The notes beneath the pieces were generated by a model. That model did not search any database, was not told the origin of the DNA, and was given only the letters and a program-made list of their open reading frames with translations. Of a DNA stretch of 64,000 bases, positions 56,250 through 64,000 are shown in pieces (the stretch's first letter is position 1; every line of letters starts with the position of its first letter). Source of the stretch: Lathyrus oleraceus (taxonomy: Eukaryota; Streptophyta; Magnoliopsida; Fabales; Fabaceae); assembly GCF_024323335.1 (NCBI RefSeq), contig NC_066585.1, positions 182,546,294-182,610,293 of the forward strand, given 5' to 3'. The position numbers and the translations under genes were made by a program.

Positions 56250-56575
56250 CGCACCGGAACACTTCAAAGAAGAGTTCCGGTGAATTAAAAAAAAAAGGAT
56301 GACTACCGGAACACTTTTTAAAAGAGTTTCGGTTTAGATCATCGAAACCGGAAGTCTTTAAAAAAGACTTCCAGTATACAACAAACTAAACCGGAAGACT
56401 TTCTAAAAGACTTCTAATTCAGTGCCCCCAAAAGGCAACAAACCGGAACTCTTTAGACATGTGTTCCGGTATACATTACGTGAACCGGAAGACTTACTCT
56501 GAGTGTTCCGGTTTACAATGCCAAAAAATGAAAAATTTGCTTTCCGGAAGTCTTTAGACGAAAATGGTAAAAAAA
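56250..56575 (+). repeat. Right subterminal array of seven short palindromes
   Basis: Units begin near 56253, 56307, 56348, 56393, 56443, 56484 and 56545, with the same CCGGAA-loop-TTCCGG design as the left array. Several have one arm decayed (CCGG to TCGG or CAGT). The last unit keeps only the left arm. Orientation cannot be assigned because units are palindromic. Confidence 0.85.
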
Positions 56576-56579
56576 TTTA

Positions 56580-56679
56580 GAAAAGAAAAATATACCCTAT
56601 TTATATGAGGGTATTTTGGTCAAATAAAATTAAATGTAGGGGTGTGGGTACAATTGTAGGGGTACAGGGTAAAATTTTC
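56580..56679 (-). repeat. MULE-1 right terminal inverted repeat
   Basis: It ends GTAGGGGTACAGGGTAAAATTTTC. Read in reverse complement it matches the left TIR, with the same CCCCTAC/CACCCCTAC spacing. Confidence 0.88.
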
Positions 56680-56688
56680 TTAGAAGGA

Positions 56689-57262
56689 TGGTGCATTTGA
56701 TTGTAACTGTGATTTGCCTTATATTATGTGATTGTACAAACATTCGAGAGAGTGTTTGAATGAAAGGGAAAGGAGTTTCAGATGTAAAGGGGGTTTGGAT
56801 CAAAATTCATGGTTAGTATTAGAAAAAAGACATTGAATTGAGAGGACTCACATGAAACCGTCGTGTACCGTTGATTATTGATTAATGATTTTTCTTCCAT
56901 TGAGCTAATACCCTCCAAATATATTTGACTTTACACCAAACTAGATTAACAATTTCTTAGATCATTTATTTTGCTTATTAATTTTTGTTGTTACTTCATT
57001 GCATCGTGACATACTATTACTTATCGAAATGAATTTCAATAAATTAAATTATCTTAATTGCATCGTGACATACTATTACTTATCGAAATGAATTTCAATA
57101 CATTAAATTATCTTAAGACAAAGATTTGAATTCAAGATCATAGAAATATAATGTTTTTTTTTAACAATTTAACCTTAGAAGTAGTTATGATAATCAGCCA
57201 GCAAAGCCTCACAAGTCAAAACATGTCTATTAGTTCACGTAGGTGTTACGTGAAATGACATA
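56689..57262. other. Unassigned sequence between MULE-1 and FQR1 flank
   Basis: No gene. It includes a two-copy tandem repeat of 59 bp: GCATCGTGACATACTATTAC at 57001 and at 57060, the second copy with one or two changes. The rest is AT-rich. Confidence 0.6.
57001..57118 (+). repeat. Two tandem copies of a 59-bp unit
   Basis: Adjacent units starting GCATCGTGAC and ending ATTAAATTATCTTAA differ at one or two positions. This indicates a recent duplication. Confidence 0.92.
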
Positions 57263-57310
57263 TGTTAAATTAGTCTTCCTTAGGTTAAGTGAACTAGCCT
57301 TCTTGAATTC

Positions 57311-57480
<170 letters not shown>

Positions 57481-57673
57481 CTATGAATAATTTGACTATT
57501 TTCTTAGTCGTGCGTGGTAGGTAGCATGTTATAGAAGGTTGAGAGAATTCATCTCTATCTCTAATGCTATAGTTACATTATTAATTAAATGTCTATGGAG
57601 GAGAAAAAAAAAGAGTGCTAACATGTTTTCTGAAACACGGCATCAATTTGACTTAACTAAAGAGTTTTAGGTT

Positions 57674-57682
57674 CAAACCTTC
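57674..57682 (+). repeat. MULE-2 target duplication, left copy (CAAACCTTC)
   Basis: It matches CAAATCTTC at 62932-62940 at eight of nine positions. The unfilled site in the dead copy reads CAATTCTTC at about 32815-32823, a single copy followed by the same AAGTGGAATTTGATT. Confidence 0.88.
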
Positions 57683-57880
57683 GAAATTTTTACGAAAGTA
57701 ATCCACTTTTTAAAGGAAATTTCCAAAATACCTCTGGTTTCAAAAAAAAATCTCAAACTACCCCACTTTTAGGAGGAATCGCCAATTGAATTGGAGACTC
57801 CTCTTAAAAATTGAATGGAGGTGTCAATCCAATTGGCGCCCCTGTGTAGGGTTTAAGAGGAGGCGTCAATTCAATTGAAG
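57683..57880 (+). repeat. MULE-2 left terminal inverted repeat
   Basis: It starts GAAATTTTTACGAAAGTAAT and includes CCAAAATACCTCTGGTTTC, ACTACCCCACTTTTAGGAGG and CAATTGAATTGGAGACTCCT. The right end, reverse-complemented, gives the same blocks in order over about 170 bp or more. Confidence 0.9.
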
Positions 57881-57887
57881 ACTCTTC

Positions 57888-60206
57888 CTAAAATGCAATT
57901 TTTTTTTTGTAAATGGTATAAGTGATAGATAAATTTGATATAGGACCACTTGATATTAATAAAATTTGTCGTTTACACAAAGAAACATAATGGTGATGAC
58001 CAGGATCACCTAACCGACCTCCGGTCCCACATCCTCTAACTACCCTAACCTGTGGCCCTAACCCACGTTGACGATTCGGTACCGGTGTTTGAGCATCTGA
58101 GGGGCCAGGAGCGTCACTACCAACTACAGGAGAAGGTCTGTTGAGGTAGTCAGACAAGTCGGCATAGTCTTCAGTATGCATCGATGATGTACCGCCGTAG
58201 CTGAGCTCTTGACCCATGCCAGAGAAGTTGGGATGTGGTTGACTCATTGATGGGCGACCGGGACGGTTGAAGGGAGACATGGGTGTGAACGATGCGTCGA
58301 GGAAAGATTGGAAAGGTTGTTAGGGTGTTTGGTAGAGATAAGGTTGTTGGATGTTTTGGTTTTGTGAGGTTTGTGCTTCTTGGCTACGGTAGGAGGAAGG
58401 GCGGTTGGTGTTGAATGATCGTTGGGTGTTCTGGCTTAGGCGACTTTGGTAGGGTGATGGGGTGGGTGTGAAGCGATGTTGAGTCTCAGGTTGATGGTCA
58501 ATTTGTTGGTGGTGGTATGGGGTATGCTCTTGGTATTGGGGTTGGGTGTATGGAATGTTTTGGTTGTATGTTTGTGTGTTGGTTGAACGGAACGTTTGAC
58601 GGACAGGGGATTGTGTGTATCCGGTCTGACACTGTTGTTGGGGGTTTGATGTTGAGGTGTCAGGTGTGTAAGTCATCTGGCGTGGGTCGTACAAGTACGT
58701 ATCCTCGGCGATGAACTGAAAACCAACCGATCTGTACCAAGCCATATAAGTACGATTTGGTTTTTCTTCAGTTGGCATGACTGCGTCAGTTAACACATGG
58801 TCATGACGGTGCTTCCATTTGCGACACTCCGATCTTGCGAAGCTTTGCCATGGATTTAAGTTCCATTGGTCGTTAACTTTGCGCAGATGCCATTCTCCTA
58901 GGCTAGCCGGGGGATCTGGGATATTTTGGGGCATACCGAACTGCAGCTTCACACGATCACTGTTGTGCATCTCCACAGTTGTGAACCGTATTATCGGTGT
59001 GCATGCAGTCCATACGGCCGCATCTTCAGCGTTGACTTAATGGTCATGATCCAAATTAAGGTATGGACGCCAAATAAACTGAAATGTAAAAGAAGATTGG
59101 ATTATAGTCAAGGTAGAAGAAGTTAACAAAATATAACGAAATAATTAAGTTATTTTCCTTACGTATGTCGGTCGAAGGTGATCCAACAGGTTGCGATACT
59201 GAGTAATACAGTGTCTTGGACATCTGTTGTAACTCATACCACGTGCAGACCATCTACACCAAAAGTCAAAAATATTAGTTAGAGGTAATAATCTTTAAAG
59301 AAGTAAGTAAAGATATAACAATTTAAACAACTTACTTTTGTGCATACGGAAATGTGAAAGGGTTGTTATTGACGGGTGCTAGAGACGGTAGTCTTGACCA
59401 ACCCCATACTTGTAGCAAAACAGCACATCCAGAAAATGTAGATGTGTCTTTTTGTGAGTTTTTGCACAAGGAGCTATAGAGATAGGCTAGACAAGCAGAT
59501 CCCCAACTGTAACTTCCTATTCTATCTACATGTCTAAGTAGAGGTAAATACATAATATGCATGCTAGAATCACTACCTTCGGGAAATAAAAACGAGCCAA
59601 TTAACAACATAATGTAACACCTAGTTTTTATTATTCGAGCATCTTCGGTAGAATGCTCATCTAAGTATAAACTATTATAGTACGACTTAAGGCGTGAGAG
59701 TAGTATACCTTGACCTCTTGCGTTATCATCTAACAAATCAGTCTCCAAGAGATCCATGCAAATTGAATTTGCATAGTTGGTTTTACCATTAACACCCTTA
59801 CCTTCAATGGGTAGTCCCAAAAGCATGTAGGCGTATTATAACGTCACGATACACTCACCGGTTGGGAACCAAAATGTGTGTGTCTCTGGTCTCCATCTTT
59901 CGCATAAAGCTAGAATGAATTTGTTATCTATGGACCAAGACAAAATCTTGCTTATATGACCAAAACCGGCGAGTTCAACATAAGGTTGAATCATCAGGTC
60001 CATATTGACATATTTGTGGACCTGAGTTCGGAACCTTGATACATCCTATAAAAGAAAGAACAAAAAAATTGACTAAGTTGGTTTGTTAAAATAAAAGGGG
60101 GTTGGTGAAGATGAAATATAAAAAGTTAACAAAAGAAAAAACGTACATATGTTGCGATGTTTGCAACCGTTCCTCTATGTGATTCGCCCATTGTGAGGAT
60201 AGACAT
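57888..60206 (-). pseudogene. Plant mobile domain (PMD) protein gene of MULE-2
   Basis: Four exons fit on the minus strand: 60206 to about 60150, 60045-59336, 59253-59163 and 59078 to about 57888, all with GT-AG introns that keep the frame. The start is MSILTMGESHRGT. PMD landmarks follow: FRTQVHKYVNMDLMIQPYVE, LALCERWRPETHTFWFPTGE, YMLLGLPIEGKGVNGKTNY, HVDRIGSYSWGSACLAYLYS and EWHLRKVNDQWNLNPWQSFA. A long Gln/Pro/Tyr/Ser-rich tail ends GGRLGDPGHHH. Three in-frame TAA codons interrupt it (after ECIVTL, after NLDHDH and after YLYQTP), each explainable by CAA to TAA. Otherwise the gene is complete. It shares its upstream region with the divergent transposase. Confidence 0.85.
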
Positions 60207-60811
60207 TTTGTCGGGGGTTGGTGTAGATGAAACTACAAGAAGTTGTTGCAGATGAAATTGTAGAAGAAGTAGTGAGAGTGATGGTGTGGAAGAAGTGTTG
60301 ATGGAGTGGATGTATTTATAAGAAAATGGATGGGAGCGTGAAAAGTTGTGTTTGTATGGTGTCTCCACTTGAATTGGCCACCATGTACAACCTTTAAGAG
60401 GGGCCGCCATTCAAATTGGCGCCTCCATAGGGACATGCATGCAAGACCTAGGTCTGATTGCTTGGTTTCAAGGTCTGAATGCATGCTTTGACAAGGTGTC
60501 TCCACTTGAATTGGCGCCCATGTGCAAGGAATGAGTGGGTGCGCCAATTCATTTGGAGTGTGTGTCTGCATGTCTGACACGTGGTTGTCCTCTCTCTTGC
60601 ATGTTGAACATGTCACTTCTTAGTAGCTTGCATGGTTGACACATCATTTCGGAGTAGCTTGCATGTGCGACATGTCACTTCGAACTAGCTAGCATGTGAG
60701 ACACTTCACTCCTTTATTTAAGTGTCTTACTATCAACATCCAAGACACTTCACTCACATTCATCTGCAGTAAGAAAATAGTTTTCATCTGCACAATATCA
60801 TCTTCATCATT
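60207..60811. promoter_or_regulatory. Divergent intergenic region of MULE-2 with TIR-like motifs
   Basis: This region lies between the PMD start and the transposase start. At 60361-60555 it has three AATTGGCGCC-type motifs (CACTTGAATTGGCC, CAAATTGGCGCCTCCAT, TTGAATTGGCGCCCAT) closely like the subterminal TIR blocks (CAATTGGCGCC at 57830 and 62725). It also has a GACATGTCACTTCG-like motif repeated at 60610, 60645 and 60670. Both genes probably use this DNA as promoter; the repeated frames at 60233-60616 are artefacts of the motifs. Confidence 0.5.
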
Positions 60812-62224
60812 ATGCAGTGTCAACGTTCACTGCAACGGTGAAACATACAAGTCTGAGCTATATGGTTTTTGTTTTCGAAACACCGATACCATTAGACTCA
60901 CGATCAAGAGAAATGCAACCTTCTTGCATTTGAAAAAAAGAATACAATCCTGTATATGATCGAGTATCGTGTCAAAGATCACATATCAAAATCCAATATT
61001 TTTTTAGAATAGTCAATGCAAGTATTTCCCCCTTAAGGTACGAGACGATGAAGATGTTGAATACATGTTTGTTAGTCATGAACATTCAGGCTGCAACTGT
61101 ATTGAGTTGTACATTACTCTACAACCATGTATACCATCTCAACAGTCTCAACTAACCAGTCAGGATGAATATGGTGAAGATGATCCACAATGGTCAGATG
61201 ACGCAACCCAGAAGCAGAAGCAGAAGTGGACGTCGTTGATGAAGAAGAAGAAGAGACCGAGATACAGGTTGATCACATGCTGAACAACGACGATGAAGAT
61301 GATGATCAACCACCACCAATACCTCCTAGTCATGTCTACAATCCGCCTCAACATATGACAAATATGGATCTTCACGACGATGAAACATCCAACAGTGTTT
61401 TCTATAATCCGTATCCGAGATCATAAGGCGAAATGAAGGTGGGAGACATGTTTCGTACCAAAGAAGAATGTGTTTTGGCTATCAAAAAATTCCACATGAA
61501 CAACTCTGCTGATTTTACAGTGAAACGCACTAATTCTAGAAGGTATGTTATCGAATGTCGTAACATGCTTTGTAAGTTTCATTTGGCTGCGTCTTACAAG
61601 AAGAAAAACGACTCTTGGGAGATCGCTTCAATAGACCCACCTCACAGTTGCATTGCAACTAACGTTGAACAAGATCACCGTAAACTAAGCGCATCGTTGA
61701 TATGTCAAGACATTTTGCCGTTGGTTAATAAAGACCCATCAGTGAAGGTGAGTATAATTATATCCCATATCAGATCAACATATAATTATACTCCATCTTA
61801 CAATGGACCACAACGAGGGGAGGCCAGATTTAGCTACGATGTTAGACTAAACAGAAGTTGGTGCGGTTGTGTAAAATTCCAGGCCTTCCGCATACCTTGC
61901 TCCCATGTCATTGCAGTATGCGCTTATACTCCTCAAGATGCTTACAACCATTTATCTGATGTGTACAAGGCCGACACCGTCATGAATGTATATAACCAAA
62001 GCTTCTCAGTACTATCAATGGAGGATTACTGACCTCCATATGAAGGTGATACTGTTTGGCACAATGACGAGATGCGTAGAAAGAAAAAAGGAAGGCCAAA
62101 CAGCACACGTATCAGAACAGAGATGGATTCCACAAATAAAATGATAAGATTATGTAGTATCTGTCGTCAACCAGGACACAACAAGAACAACTGTCCCAAT
62201 CGAGGAGCATCATCTAGGTCTTAA
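60812..62224 (+). pseudogene. MuDR-type transposase lacking the catalytic core
   Basis: N-terminal pieces read SVNVHCNGETYKSELYGFCF and LTIKRNATFLHLKKRI, then a stop, then KVRDDEDVEYMFVSHEHSG (61037-61095). An acidic linker (EEEEETEIQVD) follows in another frame. The MuDR DNA-binding domain is at 61433-61650 (MKVGDMFRTKEECVLAIKKF, CRNMLCKFHLAASYKKK). After NYTPSYNG (about 61800) the frame passes straight to GRARFSYDV-like sequence and a SWIM finger (CGCVKFQAFRIPCSHVIAVC), so the whole DDE domain is deleted in frame. A stop at 62030-62032 precedes a CCHC knuckle (CSICRQPGHNKNNC) and the end SSRS at 62224. Confidence 0.87.
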
Positions 62225-62343
62225 GCTTTTTGTAACATTGTATTTCTGTAACCTTCAATCATTATATATCATTAAGTTTTTGTTACAACGAGGTTCACAA
62301 CAAACATCAGTACAAAATAAGCTATCTGAAAACAGAAATATTT

Positions 62344-62646
62344 CTAACTGATTACAACAATCAAATTGATGTCGTCTCGACTGAACATCATTTCCCTAGC
62401 ATCCTTATCAGTCTTCATTCGCACACAACCAAAGATACTGTCAAGTCTCTCAATACTTCTAATTTTTTCCCCTTCTGGTATTTTCCCATCTAACCAACGA
62501 ACCAACTCCCTCTTCAGTTGATCGAACGTAGTGATGTTCCAGAACAGCATCAGCATCTGAGGTTTGTCTATCGCATAAATCACCTTTCCGTATCGGCGAG
62601 GAACACCAAACATGATTGCCAAATGATTATATGAGATGTGGAACAA
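62344..62646 (-). CDS. Hypothetical 100-aa protein in MULE-2
   Basis: An open frame with an ATG start (MFHISYNHLAIMFGVPRRYG) and body KVIYAIDKPQMLMLFWNITT, FDQLKRELVRWLDGKIPEGE and KIRSIERLDSIFGCVRMKTD. It is not recognised. It lies just inside the right TIR, pointing inward and converging with the transposase, and it is not a shadow of any identified gene. The length and the alpha/beta-like pattern allow a small folded domain; similarity to PB1-like N-terminal domains of MULE proteins is a guess. It may be MULE cargo or an accessory ORF. Confidence 0.5.
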   Translation of the reverse strand: MFHISYNHLAIMFGVPRRYGKVIYAIDKPQMLMLFWNITTFDQLKRELVRWLDGKIPEGEKIRSIERLDSIFGCVRMKTDKDAREMMFSRDDINLIVVIS

Positions 62647-62689
62647 TTACTCACACAACGCATCTATTTATAACACAAAAATTGCATTT

Positions 62690-62931
62690 TAGGAGGAGTC
62701 TCCAATTGAATTGGCGCCTCCTCTTAAGTCCTACACAGGGGCGTCAATCCAATTGGCTATGGCACCTGCCCTAGCCAATCCAATTGGCGCCTCCATTCAA
62801 GTTTTAAGAGGAGTCTCCAATTCAATTGACGACTCCTCCTAAAAGTGGGGTAGTTTGGAAAAAAAATTGAAACCAGAGGTATTTTGAGAATTTTCTTGAA
62901 AAAGTGAATTATTTATTTTTGTAAAAATTTC
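62690..62931 (-). repeat. MULE-2 right terminal inverted repeat
   Basis: It contains CAATTGAATTGGCGCCTCCT, CTCCTCCTAAAAGTGGGGTA and GAAACCAGAGGTATTTTGAG, and ends TTTTTGTAAAAATTTC. All are reverse complements of left-end blocks. Confidence 0.9.
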
Positions 62932-63454
62932 CAAATCTTCAAGTGGAATTTGATTATTATTATTTATTTTTTTTGTTTCAAAGTGGACTTTCATTATCAT
63001 ACTATAGGCCAGCCAGCCATGACAGAAGGAAGTTATAACATGGTCTGAGGTGGAATACAGCAAAATTATATCCATTTCAAATACTCTAATTCGTTGAAAA
63101 TTGAGACAGTTTATCAATAAAAACTGAATATTATATAAGTTGGAATGATGATACAAAAACCATGATGCGAAAAAAAAATCCAACACACATAATAACTACA
63201 CACATTTACCATAACATCACCAGATACAAAACATGAAACAAAGAAGCATCAATTGCTTCATGTGATCTCAAAGAAAAAGGTAACAGTTACCAAATTCATG
63301 TTATTAACAACAACACTGTATTTGAGGATAATTGTACTGAACATAAGCATCAATAATAATTCTATCTCTTTGAATTAACGTCTTATTCTGCTGGAGATTA
63401 TAGAAACTGGAAACTGAATGAGATGCACAACACAACACTCTTTATGTATAAAAA
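62932..63454 (-). other. FQR1 3' flank and 3' UTR region
   Basis: It starts with the right MULE-2 target duplication (CAAATCTTC) and is colinear with 32815-33199 of the dead copy and then with 47905 on. The point where the minus-strand copia entered the dead copy corresponds to about 63345-63360 here and is uninterrupted. No poly-A signal was assigned with certainty. Confidence 0.75.
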
Positions 63455-64000
63455 TCACTGAGATCCTTTGAGCTTCTTTGCAATGCCAGCAAAGTACTTC
63501 CCCTGATGGAATGCTTGAGCCAATTCTAAATCGGTAGGCTGTCTCGAGCCGTCCCCTGCGTAGGTACCTGCGCCGTATGGGGAGCCACCTTTCACATTCT
63601 CCATCTCGAACATCCCAGCACCGAACGTGTAACCAATTGGCACAAAAATCATTCCGTGGTGAACAAGCTGGGTAATGGATGTCAACCTACAGAGTTTCCA
63701 AATCAGAAAAGCAATTTTTATTTAACTAAAGGAGTGTTGGAAACAAAAGTGAGCGAGAATCGGTAACTCACGGGGTAGTCTCTTGGCCACCTCCTTGAGA
63801 GCCAGTGCTGTAAAAGATTCCTGCAGGTTTTCCTGCAAGTGCCTGTGTGCGCCATAGGCCTCCAGTTGCATCTAGGAATGCTTTAAATTGAGAAGCCATC
63901 ATTCCAAATCTGGTCGGGAAACCAAGCAACAAACCATCCGCCTCAGTTAGCTCATTCGGTGTAATAATCGGCACATCACTCTTTGGAGGTGCTCCCATCT
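63455..64000 (-). CDS. FQR1: NAD(P)H:quinone oxidoreductase FQR1 (WrbA family), 3' part
   Basis: Two exons on the minus strand: 64000-63772 and 63686-63455, separated by an 85-bp GT-AG intron that keeps the frame (GGGQETTP then [11 protein letters not shown]). The first exon encodes [20 protein letters not shown] followed by [21 protein letters not shown] and [14 protein letters not shown]. The second has [40 protein letters not shown] and ends KKLKGSQ. This is the flavodoxin-like WrbA/FQR1 family, FMN-dependent cytosolic or membrane-associated enzymes that reduce quinones by two electrons to limit redox stress; FQR1 is auxin-responsive in Arabidopsis. The 5' exons lie beyond the window, so the Met at 63998 is internal. 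No stop or frameshift is seen. Confidence 0.93.

Larger units (their letters stand above)
51296..56679 (+). mobile_element. MULE-1: complete Mutator-like element with transposase-OTU and PMD genes
   Basis: This 5384-bp element is bounded by inverted repeats starting GAAAATTTTA and a perfect 9-bp target duplication. Contents in order: left TIR, six short palindromes, a FAR1/MURA-type transposase fused to an OTU protease domain (51742-54462, plus), a convergent plant-mobile-domain gene (54549-56198, minus), seven more palindromes, and the right TIR. The transposase domain itself is open; only its OTU part and the PMD gene carry nonsense codons. The perfect duplication and mostly open ORF indicate a relatively recent insertion. 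Confidence 0.93.
57683..62931 (+). mobile_element. MULE-2: Mutator-like element with PMD gene and core-deleted transposase
   Basis: This 5249-bp element has ends starting GAAATTTTTAC in inverted orientation and a 9-bp target duplication (one mismatch). Gene order: PMD gene on minus (57888-60206), a shared upstream region, degenerate transposase on plus (60812-62224), and a small ORF on minus (62344-62646). The transposase lacks its DDE core and the PMD gene has three stops, so the element is non-autonomous and old. A comparable site without it exists at about 32823 in the duplicated FQR1 flank. Confidence 0.92.

Overview
The window is repeat-rich nuclear DNA from a plant. Retrotransposon and transposon families typical of legumes dominate it, and the long Ogre/Tat-like LTRs suggest a large-genome legume of the pea/vetch group (inference; no species marker was found). 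Only one apparently functional host gene is visible: the 3' part of an FQR1/WrbA-type NAD(P)H:quinone oxidoreductase at the right edge (63455-64000, minus strand). The rest is nested mobile elements, their decayed genes, captured or duplicated host gene pieces, and tandem repeats.

Left third (1-31 kb). An old Ogre/Tat-like LTR was split by a 22.6 kb SIRE-type Ty1/copia element (3951-26551) with matching 5-bp target duplications (AATAA). The SIRE carries gag, protease, integrase, reverse transcriptase/RNase H and an envelope-like ORF, all broken. It was itself hit twice: by an Ogre-like LTR in gag (5087 to about 9953) and by a younger copia element in pol (11634-19510), whose LTRs are nearly identical and whose RT-RNase H ORF is still open. 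Further LTR pieces, a LINE remnant and a reversed SIRE-like LTR follow.

Middle (32-48 kb). A second, dead copy of the FQR1 3' region (32570-33199 plus 47905-48383) is split by a short-LTR copia element on the minus strand (33200-47904). That element was in turn filled by Ogre-like LTR sequence, including a solo LTR (37944-44781) with ACAAG target duplications. Inside this solo LTR lies a string of fragments from unrelated host genes: AdoMet decarboxylase, a PMT-type methyltransferase, an auxin response factor, a 3-hydroxyisobutyryl-CoA hydrolase, ribosomal protein L5 and a receptor-like kinase. This looks like serial gene-fragment capture.

Right third (48-64 kb). After decayed retroelement ORFs come two complete Mutator-like elements, each with terminal inverted repeats and 9-bp target duplications. 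MULE-1 (51296-56679) has a FAR1/MURA-type transposase fused to an OTU protease domain, a convergent plant-mobile-domain (PMD) gene, and arrays of short palindromes near both ends. MULE-2 (57683-62931) has a divergent pair of PMD gene and transposase; the transposase has lost its catalytic core. MULE-2 sits in the 3' flank of the live FQR1 gene, and the dead FQR1 copy preserves the unfilled site; conversely, the live locus preserves the unfilled site of the middle copia. Many nonsense codons in the elements are C-to-T or G-to-A changes, as expected for methylated silenced DNA.
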